Numbered from the stretch's first letter, positions 26,621-35,829 are shown. The stretch is DNA of 64,000 nt from Nostoc flagelliforme FACHB-838 (GCF_014698065.1 NZ_JACJSI010000026.1:22133-86132), one strand, 5' to 3'. The notes: generated from the sequence alone by a model not told the origin. Numbers and translations: made by a program.

Positions 26621-27118
26621 ATGATTGAAATGAAAGTCGCTGGCATAGCATTAGATGCCATAACCCGCAGCCCAATCGTACTTTTGAAAGATTCTTCAGA
26701 TCGACGGGCTTTGCCAATTTACATTGGTCAGGAACAGGCTAGGGCAATTATGGGTGCGCTGGAGAATCAGAAGCCTCCCAGACCCTTAACTCACGACCTG
26801 ATTGTGAATATTCTAGAGACTTGGAACATGACTTTAGAAAAGGTAATTATTCATTCCCTGCAAAAGGATACATTTTATGCAGCTTTAATTGTCCAGCAAG
26901 GCGAAGTCAAAAAAGAAATTGACGCGCGTCCTAGCGATGCGATCGCTATTGCTCTCCGTACAAATACCCCCATCTGGGTAATGGAAGAAGTGATTGCCGA
27001 TGCTTCTATCCCTGTTGACCGCGATGCAGATGAAGCCGAACAGCAAGCCTTCCGTGAATTTATTTCCAATCTCCGTCCTGAAGATTTGATCAAGCGCTTT
27101 GATAATAGCGATAGTTAA
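26621..27118 (+). CDS. Bifunctional nuclease family protein (DUF151)
   Basis: This 165-residue protein has the BFN/DUF151 fold, with MIEMKVAGIALDAITRSPIV, LPIYIGQEQARAI and EIDARPSDAIAIALRTNTPI. Plant members have both DNase and RNase activity. Bacterial roles are poorly defined. The C-terminus is acidic. The gene is followed by a heptamer repeat array. Confidence 0.92.
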   Translation: MIEMKVAGIALDAITRSPIVLLKDSSDRRALPIYIGQEQARAIMGALENQKPPRPLTHDLIVNILETWNMTLEKVIIHSLQKDTFYAALIVQQGEVKKEIDARPSDAIAIALRTNTPIWVMEEVIADASIPVDRDADEAEQQAFREFISNLRPEDLIKRFDNSDS

Positions 27119-27120
27119 AA

Positions 27121-27247
27121 AAGTTATGAGTTATAAGTTATGAGTTAGGAGTGATTTTGCTTCAACTCTTAACTACTAAGCAAAAAAGCTAGGAGTTATG
27201 AGTTATAAATTACTTTTTTCAACTCTTAACTTCTAACTCCTAACTCT
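27121..27247. repeat. STRR heptamer array (AGTTATG/AGTTAGG)
   Basis: Units AGTTATG, AGTTATA, AGTTATG and AGTTAGG run in tandem near 27123-27150 and again at 27190-27207. The complementary forms TCTTAAC and TCCTAAC run near 27224-27246, so the array can fold into a long imperfect hairpin. It lies between two same-strand genes. Confidence 0.75.
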
Positions 27248-27256
27248 TTGTTAAAG

Positions 27257-28387
27257 ATGCAATACCGACGCTTTGGAAAAACGAATCTCTACCTCTCAGT
27301 TTTTTCTCTGGGAACAATGCGCTACTTGGCTGATTCTGAAAATGCTCACCAAATCATTGAACAAGCCTTAGCACTAGGAATTAATCATTTAGAAACTGCC
27401 AGAGGTTACGGTAAAAGCGAGGAGTATCTTGGTAGGGCGTTAAAAGCTGGGTTGTCAGTACCCCGAACGAGGCTTTATGTCACTACCAAAATCTCAGCCA
27501 CAGCAGATGCTGATACCATGCGTCGGTGCATCGACGAATCCCTAGAACGATTACAGGTAGATTATTTAGATTGCTTAGGTATTCATGGTTTGAACACTTG
27601 GCAACATTTAGAGTGGGTACAAGCCAAAAATGGCTGTATGCAAGCTGTGAAGGAAGCTGTTGCTGATGGTCGAGTCCGACACGTTGGTTTTTCTACCCAC
27701 GGGTCATTAGAGCTAATTCAGGCTGCAATTAATACAGATTTTTTTGAATTTATCAATCTGCATTATTATTATTTTTTTCAACGGCACGCACCAGCGATTC
27801 AACTAGCTGCCGAAAAGGACATGGGTATTTTCATTATTTCCCCTGCTGATAAGGGAGGACGCCTCTACACGCCACCTCAGACTCTAAAAGACCTGTGTTA
27901 TCCGTATTTACCCTTGGAATTAAACTATAGATTTTTACTTTCTGACAACCGTATTAATACTTTGAGTATAGGCCCAGCAAACCCAGATGAATTAATAGAA
28001 CCTTTGCGAATCGCTGACCGTGATGGAGAGTTAACATCAGCAGAAATTGCTGCTTTTCAGAAATTAAAAAATCATCAAAAAGTTGTTTTAAAAACTGATA
28101 AGTGTAGCCAGTGTTATGCTTGTTTGCCCTGTCCAGAAAATATCAATATTCCAGAGATATTACGGTTACGTAATCTCACTGTGGCATACGATATGAAAGA
28201 TTACGGCCAATATCGTTATGGAATGTTTGAAAATGCTGGTCACTGGTTCCCTGGCATGAAAGGCAATCGGTGTACAGAATGCGGTGACTGTTTGCCTCGG
28301 TGTCCAGAAAAGTTAGATATTCCAACTTTATTGAAAGATGCTCACCAAAAATTAAGTGGGAAAGCAGGTCGGAGATTGTGGGGATAA
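27257..28387 (+). CDS. Aldo/keto reductase fused to a 2x[4Fe-4S] ferredoxin domain
   Basis: This protein is about 376 residues. The N-terminal part (1-270) is an aldo/keto reductase barrel (MQYRRFGKTNLYLSVFSLGT, the tyrosine in ETARGYGKSE, KISATAD and GIHGLN). The C-terminal part carries two ferredoxin-type cysteine clusters (KCSQCYACLPCPENI and RCTECGDCLPRCPEKL), so electrons may come from Fe-S clusters as well as, or in place of, NADPH. The substrate is unknown. I chose ATG 27257; an in-frame TTG at 27248 is the only alternative. Confidence 0.92.
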   Translation: MQYRRFGKTNLYLSVFSLGTMRYLADSENAHQIIEQALALGINHLETARGYGKSEEYLGRALKAGLSVPRTRLYVTTKISATADADTMRRCIDESLERLQVDYLDCLGIHGLNTWQHLEWVQAKNGCMQAVKEAVADGRVRHVGFSTHGSLELIQAAINTDFFEFINLHYYYFFQRHAPAIQLAAEKDMGIFIISPADKGGRLYTPPQTLKDLCYPYLPLELNYRFLLSDNRINTLSIGPANPDELIEPLRIADRDGELTSAEIAAFQKLKNHQKVVLKTDKCSQCYACLPCPENINIPEILRLRNLTVAYDMKDYGQYRYGMFENAGHWFPGMKGNRCTECGDCLPRCPEKLDIPTLLKDAHQKLSGKAGRRLWG

Positions 28388-28505
28388 AAATATAAACAGG
28401 AGTCAGAATTCAGAATATCCGTCTCATAATTCTGAGTTATGACTTATTTCTTGGTAAAATTTATAAAGATTTAATAGAGTCAGGAAGATCCGCCCAAGGT
28501 GGGGT

Positions 28506-28698
28506 ATGTCGTCCAAAAAAAGATGAAGATTAAAAAAAAAGAAATATCCTGCGCCAATCACTGACGGTTTTCCGTTACAGTGGACGGGCTGTCAGCTTAG
28601 TATGGACTACTAGCCGATCGCTTACTATTCTTCTGGCGAGTTTAACAATAGTTGCTGGTCTTTTACCGGCGGCGATATCTTACATCAGTAAGTTAATT
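28506..28698 (+). other. Frameshifted 5' end of the ABC exporter gene
   Basis: The frame of the downstream ABC exporter stays open upstream to a TAA at 28531-28533. It encodes a plausible first membrane helix (LRQSLTVFRYSGRAVSLVWT, SLTILLASLTIVAGLLPAA) but has no ATG, GTG or TTG before 28699. ATGs exist in the other two frames, at 28506 (behind AAGG) and 28523, and two A runs (A7 at 28515-28521, A9 at 28532-28540) lie between them and the helix. One extra A in the A9 run would join ATG 28523 to the exporter frame. Confidence 0.6.
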
Positions 28699-30354
28699 GT
28701 GGATGCAGTGGTACTTGCCTCTCAAGTTAACTCAGAGAGCAATGGTTTTGTCAATATTTATCCTTCCCTATCTTATGTAGGATTAGAAGCGATCGCTGTA
28801 ATTTTACTAGCAGGCAGTCAACGAGGAATTACAATTTGTCAGTCGTTATTGCGGGCGCTAATGGGTCAGCGAGTGAATGTACTCATCTTAGAAAAAGCGC
28901 TGACACTCGATCTTAGGCAGTTTGAAGACTCAGAATTTTATGACAAATTGACCAATGCCCGACGAGAAGCATCAGTTCGTCCGCTTTCCTTAGTAAACCG
29001 CACCTTTGGGTTAGTGCAAAATGCTCTTTCCCTGTTCACATACGGTATTTTGCTAGTAAATTTCTCAGGTTGGGCAGTAGTGGTGCTGATTTTGGCAGCT
29101 ATGCCTGTATTTATTGCTGAAACAAAGTTTGCTGGAGAAGGCTTTCGCTTGTTTAGTTGGCGTGCGGCAGAAACTCGTCAACAGCACTACTTAGAAAATC
29201 TGCTAGCAAGAGAAGATTTCGTTACAGAAGTCAAACTCTATCAGCTGGGAAAAATGCTGCTAGGACGTTACCGCAACCTGTTTGAGCAACTATATGGCGA
29301 AGACCGTGATTTGACTCTGCGGCGAGGGTTGTGGGGGTATCTCCTAGGTTTAGTTAGTACTGGGGCTTTTTACCTAGCTTATGCTTGGATTGTACTCGAA
29401 ACAGTGCGAGGTAAGATTTCTTTGGGAGATATGACAATGTATCTCACTGTGTTTCGCCAAGGACAGTCTACTTTTTCTAATGCCCTCACTTCTATTGGAG
29501 GGATGTATGAGGATAACCTATATCTATCAAATCTCTATGATTTTCTAGAAGAGGAAGTACCAAAGTCTTGGGGTAAGGCAACCATTGGGTTAAATCCTCA
29601 AGATGGTATCCGTTTTGAAAACGTATCATTTACTTATCCAGGAAGTTCCAAGCCAGCGTTGACAAACATTTCGCTGCATTTGAAACCGAGAGAAAAACTG
29701 GCAATTGTCGGTGAAAACGGTTCTGGTAAAACTACCTTAATCAAATTACTTACCCGACTCTACACCCCTGACTCTGGGCGAATTTTCTTAGATGGCTTGG
29801 ACTTGCAGGAATGGGATGTAGATGTGCTGCGGCGTCGGATTGGTGTGATTTTTCAGAACTTTGTCCGCTACCAATTCACTGTGGGCGAGAATATTGGCGT
29901 GGGTGATGTAGAACATCTCGAAAACAAAACCCGTTGGCAAACTGCTGCTGAAAAAGGCATGGCCCAATCTTTTATTGACCAATTACCCCAAAGCTTCCAG
30001 ACTCAGCTTGGTCGTTGGTTTAAGGGAGGACAGGAACTTTCGGGGGGACAGTGGCAAAAAATTGCTCTCTCTCGTGCTTTTATGCGATCACAAGCAGATA
30101 TCTTGGTGTTAGATGAACCAACATCAGCAATAGATGCCCAAGCTGAGTTTGAGATTTTCAATCATTTTCGTACTGTTACTAAAAATCAGATGGTACTTTT
30201 GATTTCCCATCGCTTCTCGACGGTACGGATGGCTGACAAAATTCTAGTTATAGAAAACGGGGAAGTTATAGAACAAGGAACTCACGAAGAATTATTAAAG
30301 GTAGGAGGACGTTATGCCAAGTTGTTTCTATTACAAGCAGCCGGTTATCAATAG
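28699..30354 (+). CDS. ABC exporter, fused membrane and ATPase domains
   Basis: From the first canonical start (GTG 28699) the protein is 551 residues. The membrane domain has about five remaining helices. The nucleotide-binding domain holds Walker A GENGSGKTT, signature LSGGQWQKIALSRA, Walker B ILVLDEPTSAID and the switch His in LISHRFST. This type I exporter half works as a dimer, and its substrate is unknown. The GTG start would remove the first membrane helix, which is encoded in frame just upstream, so the intact gene probably begins near 28506-28523 (see the separate entry). Either the gene is a recent frameshift or the A-tracts are translated by slippage. Confidence 0.85.
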   Translation: MDAVVLASQVNSESNGFVNIYPSLSYVGLEAIAVILLAGSQRGITICQSLLRALMGQRVNVLILEKALTLDLRQFEDSEFYDKLTNARREASVRPLSLVNRTFGLVQNALSLFTYGILLVNFSGWAVVVLILAAMPVFIAETKFAGEGFRLFSWRAAETRQQHYLENLLAREDFVTEVKLYQLGKMLLGRYRNLFEQLYGEDRDLTLRRGLWGYLLGLVSTGAFYLAYAWIVLETVRGKISLGDMTMYLTVFRQGQSTFSNALTSIGGMYEDNLYLSNLYDFLEEEVPKSWGKATIGLNPQDGIRFENVSFTYPGSSKPALTNISLHLKPREKLAIVGENGSGKTTLIKLLTRLYTPDSGRIFLDGLDLQEWDVDVLRRRIGVIFQNFVRYQFTVGENIGVGDVEHLENKTRWQTAAEKGMAQSFIDQLPQSFQTQLGRWFKGGQELSGGQWQKIALSRAFMRSQADILVLDEPTSAIDAQAEFEIFNHFRTVTKNQMVLLISHRFSTVRMADKILVIENGEVIEQGTHEELLKVGGRYAKLFLLQAAGYQ

Positions 30355-30388
30355 GAAAGGAAGCTAGTAATCTTTGTTAATTGAGATA

Positions 30389-30418
30389 GCGATGCCTACG
30401 GCGAGCTACGCCTACGCT
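30389..30418. repeat. 30-nt dispersed repeat (GCGATGCCTACGGCGAGCTA type)
   Basis: The forward-strand copy fits a loose consensus GCGATRYCT-N-CGRYGRGCTRCGCC-N-AYGC. Related copies on the reverse strand lie at 43818-43847 and 47331-47360, both within 5' coding regions. Confidence 0.7.
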
Positions 30419-30525
30419 CACTTTGTACAAAGCACATAGTACCTCTATCAAACCATGTTAACCTGTTCGGTAAATATGGGTCACTAGACGCTCCGTATCG
30501 TTAAACATTGCTACCTGATAAAATT

Positions 30526-31143
30526 ATGCAAATAACAAAACAGCGATACTATACCCCAGAGGAATATTTAGAGCTAGAAGAAGCTGCTGACTACAAAAGT
30601 GAATACATTGATGGGCAAATAATTCCTATGGCAGGTGGGACAGTAAATCATAATCAGATAGCACTCAACTTAAGTACTGAGTTAAATTTCGCTTTTAAAA
30701 AGCAGAACTACCGGGTTTTTATGAGTGATGTTCGTCTGTGGATACCTCAAAAGCTTACCTACACCTATCCCGATGTGATGATTCTGGCGGATGAACCGGA
30801 ATATTTCAACAACCGGAGCGATATAATTATCAACCCACAGATCATTATTGAGGTTTTATCAAAATCAACCAAAGGCTACGATCGCGAAGATAAATTTCAG
30901 GCTTATCGAACTATTTCAACTTTCCAAGAATATTTATTAATTGACCAAACACGGATTCATGTAGATCAATTTTCCAAAACCGGGAAAAAGCAATGGGCGC
31001 TTCGTGAATATGATGAAGAAGATGAAGCGATCGCACTTGTAACTGTACCCTTTGAGATTTCTCTACAGGATTTATACAACAAAGTTAAGTTTGAGCCTGT
31101 TGAGTCGGAAGGGGAAAGTGCTGATGTTGAAGAATTGGGCTAA
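30526..31143 (+). CDS. Uma2-family (DUF820) putative endonuclease
   Basis: This protein of about 205 residues is of the PD-(D/E)XK-like Uma2 family, which is expanded in cyanobacteria. It has the opening RYYTPEEYLELEE, the YIDGQIIPMAGGT strand, the acidic YPDVMILAD with a following PQIIIEVLSKSTKGYDR (candidate catalytic Asp, Glu and Lys), and LIDQTRIHVDQF. The function of Uma2 proteins is unproven. It looks complete, unlike the fragments at 7574 and 18901. I chose ATG 30526 instead of the TTG at 30508. Confidence 0.9.
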   Translation: MQITKQRYYTPEEYLELEEAADYKSEYIDGQIIPMAGGTVNHNQIALNLSTELNFAFKKQNYRVFMSDVRLWIPQKLTYTYPDVMILADEPEYFNNRSDIIINPQIIIEVLSKSTKGYDREDKFQAYRTISTFQEYLLIDQTRIHVDQFSKTGKKQWALREYDEEDEAIALVTVPFEISLQDLYNKVKFEPVESEGESADVEELG

Positions 31144-31180
31144 GGTGCGACCCTACTTGTGCAGAGTATCTTAAAAAGAC

Positions 31181-31411
31181 TTAAGCCACTTTTAATGGTT
31201 TCTGAGGGAAAGTAATTGGCTCTGGTAGAGGTTTTCTTTGCTCTTCATACCATTCAATCAGAGATTCAATCACTTCATGTCCATGTTTAGCGGCTTCTTC
31301 ATAAGTCTTACCATGAGTGTGGAATTGCTGCCAAGGGAATTCCGGTAAGTGTACTAAGTAGCAATTATCCTCATCTGACCATTGAATTACCATACTGTAG
31401 CGATCGTTCAT
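31181..31411 (-). CDS. hicB: HicB-family antitoxin
   Basis: This 76-residue protein has the partial RNase H-like HicB fold (YSMVIQWSDEDNCYLVHLPE, then GKTYEEAAKHGHEVIESLIE). It lacks a separate C-terminal DNA-binding domain. It neutralises HicA, encoded immediately upstream, whose stop codon shares one base with this start (TAATG). Confidence 0.9.
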   Translation of the reverse strand: MNDRYSMVIQWSDEDNCYLVHLPEFPWQQFHTHGKTYEEAAKHGHEVIESLIEWYEEQRKPLPEPITFPQKPLKVA

Positions 31412-31623
31412 TATTCCTCCTCTATTTTTTCTAATTGTTTCAAAACACGATTGACTTGCTTTTCCAAGTATTGGGGTGCATCATCTCCATCTTTTCCCGC
31501 AATCGTAACTGGTTCGTCAGGTATCAATGGATGAGTCCAGAAGGTATGACTACCTTTAGCAGGACGATAGACAAACCCAGCCTTCAACAAAATTGATTTT
31601 AACTCTCTGATTTTTTTGGGCAT
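31411..31623 (-). CDS. hicA: HicA-family mRNA interferase toxin
   Basis: This 70-residue dsRBD-like toxin has the catalytic His in KGSHTFWTHP (about residue 26) and the GFVYRPAKGSH strand. HicA cleaves mRNA and tmRNA independently of the ribosome. The toxin-first order with a 1-base overlap to hicB is the typical hicAB layout. Confidence 0.9.
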   Translation of the reverse strand: MPKKIRELKSILLKAGFVYRPAKGSHTFWTHPLIPDEPVTIAGKDGDDAPQYLEKQVNRVLKQLEKIEEE

Positions 31624-31711
31624 TTACCCTAAATTTAAACAACTGTGTTATTATCTCATTAGTATAAATGTACTATATAAATAAAATATAAATTACTAAA
31701 TAGTAGAGTTT

Positions 31712-32422
31712 ATGAATCAAAACACAGATAAATTTATTTTTCCTGAGAAAGGGTTTTACCTTGTAGTTGATAAAGTTGCCGAAACAGATTATTTCCTCGA
31801 TATGTTGAAAAACAAACAAGACAGCTACCAAGAATTTAAGTATATATTTAGTGCGTTCGTTTCGGCTGCAAGAAGTATTACTTTCTGTCTGCAAGCTGTC
31901 ATGTCTAAATACCCTGGTTTTAATGAATGGTATCCTCAACAGCAAGAGAAATTAAAAAGTAGTAATCTTGCTAAATATTTTGTGGAGTTAAGAAATCAAG
32001 TTCAGAAGACAGGAACCATTCCTATTACTCACAGTGGTTTCTTTGGAGGACAACCTCTTGAGATTGTCTATTCTTATAGATTTGAATTTACAAAAGATTT
32101 AAATGTAAAAGACATTCCTGATGGTGAAGTGCTTCCACTTTGTCATAACTATTTTACTGAAGTTTTAGAAATTATTTGCAAATGCTATCGAAAATGTGAC
32201 GTTTATGTTGATCCTAGAATAATTTTCACTGTGAAAGGGCTTGAAAAACTTGGATGGTCAATCGAAGATTTGGAGGAAGCATTAGGCTTTCCTAGAGGTT
32301 ACACAGATATAGAAGATTGGCCTGAAGATAATAGGACTGAGATAAGACTTCAAGTTTTAAGTAGGTATGGTAGTGATGAAGAACTAGAATACTTTTTAAG
32401 TAAGTACAAGATCACAGGATAA
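31712..32422 (+). CDS. Uncharacterised 236-aa protein, possibly HEPN-like
   Basis: I do not recognise a named family. The first half is predicted to be helical: YIFSAFVSAARSITFCLQAV, then AKYFVELRNQVQKTG. A helix with R-N four or more residues before a polar residue is reminiscent of HEPN folds, but the expected His is absent. The second half has mixed character and ends in an acidic helix (EELEYFLSKYKITG). It sits between HicAB and the GNAT/DUF1778 pair, on the opposite strand to both. Confidence 0.65.
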   Translation: MNQNTDKFIFPEKGFYLVVDKVAETDYFLDMLKNKQDSYQEFKYIFSAFVSAARSITFCLQAVMSKYPGFNEWYPQQQEKLKSSNLAKYFVELRNQVQKTGTIPITHSGFFGGQPLEIVYSYRFEFTKDLNVKDIPDGEVLPLCHNYFTEVLEIICKCYRKCDVYVDPRIIFTVKGLEKLGWSIEDLEEALGFPRGYTDIEDWPEDNRTEIRLQVLSRYGSDEELEYFLSKYKITG

Positions 32423-32512
32423 GCTAATTAGCTAATGCTACTTAGCACTCTCCAAATCTGATGAAAAGCGATCGCTCTTTTCACAGTAACCTTTAAAATT
32501 TATATAGCTCTG

Positions 32513-33034
32513 TTAACTAAACTCTCTAACTATCGTTGCTATCGGCAAAAATAATGAGATATCATTATCTTGAAAAGGAATAAACTCATACTTGAGATAA
32601 AATTCTTTTGCTTGCAAATCGATAGCATCAACTCTCACGATGTCTATACCAATTTCTTGAGAAGCACGAACAGCACGATAGAAAGCATCAGCTAATAATT
32701 CACCTCCCAAACCTTGTCCTTTAATCGAGTTATCTACAGCTAATCTCCCAATCAGCATTGCTGGAATCGGATAGGCAGGCATTCTACGATTATAGGATTC
32801 CGGTAATGATTCATACTTAATAACGCTGGCACTGACAGTATAATAGCCATCAATCTTCAAGCTACCTGATGCCGAAATTGCTACAAATGTTTTAGCAATT
32901 CCTTTATTATGATTTTGCCATGCATATTTTTTAAGATAATCATTCAAAATTGCATAACCGCAATCAAAAGAATCTCTTTGATACTTTTTATCAATTGGTA
33001 CGAAATTCCATCTTGCCTCGCTATCACTTGTCAT
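32513..33034 (-). CDS. GNAT acetyltransferase toxin, TacT/AtaT type
   Basis: This 173-residue GNAT protein has the DSFDCGYAILNDYLKKYA opening typical of toxin GNATs and the acetyl-CoA loop RLAVDNSIKGQGLGGELLAD. These toxins acetylate the amino group of aminoacyl-tRNA and block translation. It overlaps its upstream antitoxin gene by 11 bases and is translationally coupled to it. Confidence 0.92.
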   Translation of the reverse strand: MTSDSEARWNFVPIDKKYQRDSFDCGYAILNDYLKKYAWQNHNKGIAKTFVAISASGSLKIDGYYTVSASVIKYESLPESYNRRMPAYPIPAMLIGRLAVDNSIKGQGLGGELLADAFYRAVRASQEIGIDIVRVDAIDLQAKEFYLKYEFIPFQDNDISLFLPIATIVREFS

Positions 33035-33308
33035 ACTTCTGTCTATATTCGTGAATAGCAGATTGGAGTTTTCCCTTCAGTTCTGGCGGGTTTTCCATTG
33101 CTGACATAAACAAATCTCTATCAAGATTAGACAGCACCAGCCTTTCATTTGCATCTATATCTTGCTTGGCAAGTGGCAAAAGATGAAAAAGTGTATAAGC
33201 ACTCAAAGAAATTCCTTTGAGACTTGCAGCCCGTTCTAATAGTTCTTTTTGCTCTTGGGTGACTCGTAAATCGATACGGCAATCTTTTGCAGATGATGTT
33301 TCTGACAT
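33024..33308 (-). CDS. DUF1778 (TacA-like) antitoxin
   Basis: This 94-residue protein has an N-terminal ribbon-helix-helix (DLRVTQEQKELLERAASLKG) and an acidic, flexible C-terminus that should wrap the GNAT toxin. It is the first gene of the pair and probably autoregulates it. The pair is complete, with an 11-base overlap. Confidence 0.92.
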   Translation of the reverse strand: MSETSSAKDCRIDLRVTQEQKELLERAASLKGISLSAYTLFHLLPLAKQDIDANERLVLSNLDRDLFMSAMENPPELKGKLQSAIHEYRQKYDK

Positions 33309-33597
33309 GGTTAATTCCCACCTTTAGCTAAGTCTCTATTTACAGCATAGCTAATATTATTGGACAATGTACACACAAGGGAATATACATCCTTCTTGTA
33401 GCTGTGCGCCCTTAACCGTGTGCTGCTAATTGCTGGTGTCAAAAACTAAATAGTCAATTATCAAACCAGCCCCATAGACACCCGTTTTTTTGTTAGTATT
33501 CAAAAAAACCTATTGACACATTTGTCAGATCAATTGTTTGTTATTTGTAAGTAAATGTAAACAATTGTTTCAAAAGGAAGAAAGCACCTGAGGTTTA

Positions 33598-34056
33598 ATG
33601 ACTGATTATTTCCAAGGAAATTTCCCATTACAATCTGTCCCACTGACGAAGAGTGTGGTAAAAAGCCATGCTCAAACCGAAGAGGCCAGCGGAAAATTAG
33701 CTGCAACGATCGCAGAAGCGGCATCAGATCGCAAAGCAGGTGAGATTTTATTGCTCAAAGTGGCAGAGGTATCTTACCTAGCGGATTACTTTGTGATGAT
33801 GACAGGCTATTCTAAGGTACAGGTCAGGGCGATCGCTCAAGCAATTGAAGGAAAAGTCGAAACTGAACTGCAACGCCGTCCCTTAAGGACAGAAGGAAAA
33901 GTCGAGGGAAGTTGGGTACTACAAGACTACGGTGATGTGATCGTTCACATCATGATGCCCAAAGAACGAGAGTTTTATAATTTAGAAGCGTTCTGGATTC
34001 ATGCAGAGCGTATTTCCCTTCCAGAATCTGATGAGGGTGAGGGTAAGCCAACATGA
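33598..34056 (+). CDS. rsfS: Ribosomal silencing factor RsfS
   Basis: This 152-residue protein has the RsfS (Iojap) domain from about residue 30: [54 protein letters not shown] and the FYNLEAFW end. RsfS binds L14 and blocks subunit joining when nutrients are scarce. The N-terminal 30 residues are poorly conserved. It overlaps the next gene by four bases (ATGA). Confidence 0.95.
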   Translation: MTDYFQGNFPLQSVPLTKSVVKSHAQTEEASGKLAATIAEAASDRKAGEILLLKVAEVSYLADYFVMMTGYSKVQVRAIAQAIEGKVETELQRRPLRTEGKVEGSWVLQDYGDVIVHIMMPKEREFYNLEAFWIHAERISLPESDEGEGKPT

Positions 34057-34553
34057 TTAGGTCTTCGGTTTCAAACTGCCCAGTTCCTACAGACCAACAA
34101 CCGCTCAATGAGTACGAAGAGTTAAAAGCTTCCTGGCTGTTTCGTGATGCCACTTTAGATTGGCGCGAGTATATCACGAAACTTGCTTGGATTTGGGGTT
34201 TATCTTGGCTCTTTGCAGGGCCTATTGCTGCGGCAAGTTTTCCCCCTCACAAGTATATTGCACATTTTATACTCTGTGGTGCAGCAGGAGCCAGTGTCGG
34301 CTTAGTGCTGATACTGGTAAGATTGTACTTAGGCTGGTTCTACGTGTGCGATCGCCTTTGCAGTCCCACAGTATTTTATGAAGAGTCAGGCTGGTACGAC
34401 GGCCAAACTTGGACAAAGCCACAAGAAATCCTCAACCGCGATCGCTTAATTGTCTCATACGAAATCAAACCCATTCTGCGGCGGTTACAATTTACCTTCG
34501 CTGGCTTGGCGGGAATGTACGTTACTGGTACTATAGTCTGGCATTTGTTTTAA
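34053..34553 (+). CDS. CGLD27-family membrane protein (DUF1230)
   Basis: This 166-residue protein carries the CVPTD-like start ([20 protein letters not shown]), two central membrane helices (about 55-95) and one C-terminal helix, as in the CGLD27/DUF1230 family of cyanobacteria and chloroplasts. The conserved [10 protein letters not shown] motif lies near residue 113. Family members are linked to photosynthetic competence, but the molecular role is unknown. It is coupled to rsfS by a 4-bp overlap. Confidence 0.93.
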   Translation: MIRSSVSNCPVPTDQQPLNEYEELKASWLFRDATLDWREYITKLAWIWGLSWLFAGPIAAASFPPHKYIAHFILCGAAGASVGLVLILVRLYLGWFYVCDRLCSPTVFYEESGWYDGQTWTKPQEILNRDRLIVSYEIKPILRRLQFTFAGLAGMYVTGTIVWHLF

Positions 34554-34555
34554 AG

Positions 34556-34620
34556 AGTCATTAGTCATTGGTCATTAGTCATTAGCTAAGGACTAATGAT
34601 TAATGACCAATGACTAATTA
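34556..34620. repeat. STRR heptamers (TCATTAG) with inverted copies
   Basis: TCATTAG/TCATTGG units run forward at 34558-34587, and complementary GACTAATG/GATTAATG units follow at 34591-34617, giving a long imperfect hairpin after the CGLD27 gene. Confidence 0.75.
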
Positions 34621-34647
34621 ATTAAAAAAGGTGATAAATATAAACCC

Positions 34648-35601
34648 ATGACAATGGGAAAACGAACTCAAGCCACAGCACTGGAAGTCCGGTTGCTGCG
34701 GGAAGGTATTATTGAATCCAGGCATATAGTCCAAGCTGTTGTCTGCGACGACCGAGGACGGGTTCTAACCGTTGCCGGAAATTCTGAAACTGCTGCATTT
34801 ATCCGTTCAGCGCTCAAACCATTTCAGGCACTTGCTGTCACCACAACAGGTACACTGGAACGCTATAACCTCAGCGATCGGGATTTAGCAATTATTACAA
34901 GTTCCCATAAAGGAAGAATAGATCAAGTCCGACAGGTATTTAACATCCTTTGGCGAGCTGATCTCGACCCGACTATACTCCAGTGTCCAATTCCTGATGA
35001 TAAGCGCAGTCCTCTGGAATACAATTGCTCTGGCAAACACGCGGGAATGTTAGCCGTTTGTCAGCAACGCCATTGGCCCTTGAATAACTACTTGGATCGT
35101 AAGCACCCAATACAGCAGTTAATTTTGGGCAAAGTAGCAGAGTTGCTGCGAATGCCAGCAGCAGAATTTATCAGCGCTCATGATGACTGTGGCGCACCAA
35201 CTTATCTGATGCAACTTGGGCACATGGCATCTTTGTATGCACTATTAGCCTCTAGTACCAACTTAGATATGGAGCGCATTGTCCGTGCTATGACTCATCA
35301 CCCCGCGATGGTAGCAGGAGATGGAGAATTTGATACGGAACTGATGCGCTTAACTCCAGGGGAACTGGTCAGTAAAACTGGTGCCGAAGGAGTGCAGTGC
35401 ATTGGTAGACTCGGTGAAGGCTTGGGATTAGCAATCAAAGTCATGGATGGGGCAAAACGAGCAAAATATGCCGTTGCGATTCACTTACTTCAGCAGATGG
35501 GTTGGATTAGTCCTAGTGCCGCCGAAAGCCTTTCAGAAAAGTTTGTCACCTTAGGAAAATACAAGCGTTTAGAAGTAATTGGAGAATTATCATTTTTGTA
35601 G
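34648..35601 (+). CDS. Asparaginase (ReAV/L-asparaginase II family)
   Basis: This 317-residue protein belongs to the Rhizobium-type asparaginase family and differs from the E. coli type. It has ESRHIVQAVV, SALKPFQALA, SSHKGRIDQV, LEYNCSGKHAGMLAVC (the Ser/Cys/Lys cluster used by ReAV), AHDDCGAPTYLMQL and LVSKTGAEGVQCIG. It hydrolyses asparagine to aspartate and ammonia. It lies just after a repeat array and is separated from the tRNA by 46 bases. Confidence 0.92.
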   Translation: MTMGKRTQATALEVRLLREGIIESRHIVQAVVCDDRGRVLTVAGNSETAAFIRSALKPFQALAVTTTGTLERYNLSDRDLAIITSSHKGRIDQVRQVFNILWRADLDPTILQCPIPDDKRSPLEYNCSGKHAGMLAVCQQRHWPLNNYLDRKHPIQQLILGKVAELLRMPAAEFISAHDDCGAPTYLMQLGHMASLYALLASSTNLDMERIVRAMTHHPAMVAGDGEFDTELMRLTPGELVSKTGAEGVQCIGRLGEGLGLAIKVMDGAKRAKYAVAIHLLQQMGWISPSAAESLSEKFVTLGKYKRLEVIGELSFL

Positions 35602-35647
35602 TTGCCAAACTCTTGACTATAGGTTATGATAAAAAGGTCAAGAGCGA

Positions 35648-35724
<77 letters not shown>

Positions 35725-35730
35725 AATAAA

Positions 35731-35784
35731 AAATAAGATAAAAACCCTGCAATCTTTACTGATTGCAGGGTTTTTATCTTATTT
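35731..35784 (+). terminator. Strong terminator after the initiator tRNA
   Basis: A perfect 24-bp stem pairs 35731-35754 with 35761-35784 across a six-base loop. It is A-rich at the 5' base and T-rich at the 3' base, so it can terminate in both directions. Confidence 0.9.
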
Positions 35785-35829
35785 TGATCTATTCTGGAAG
35801 AAATAGCCATCTAAAAGGCGCGGAGAATC

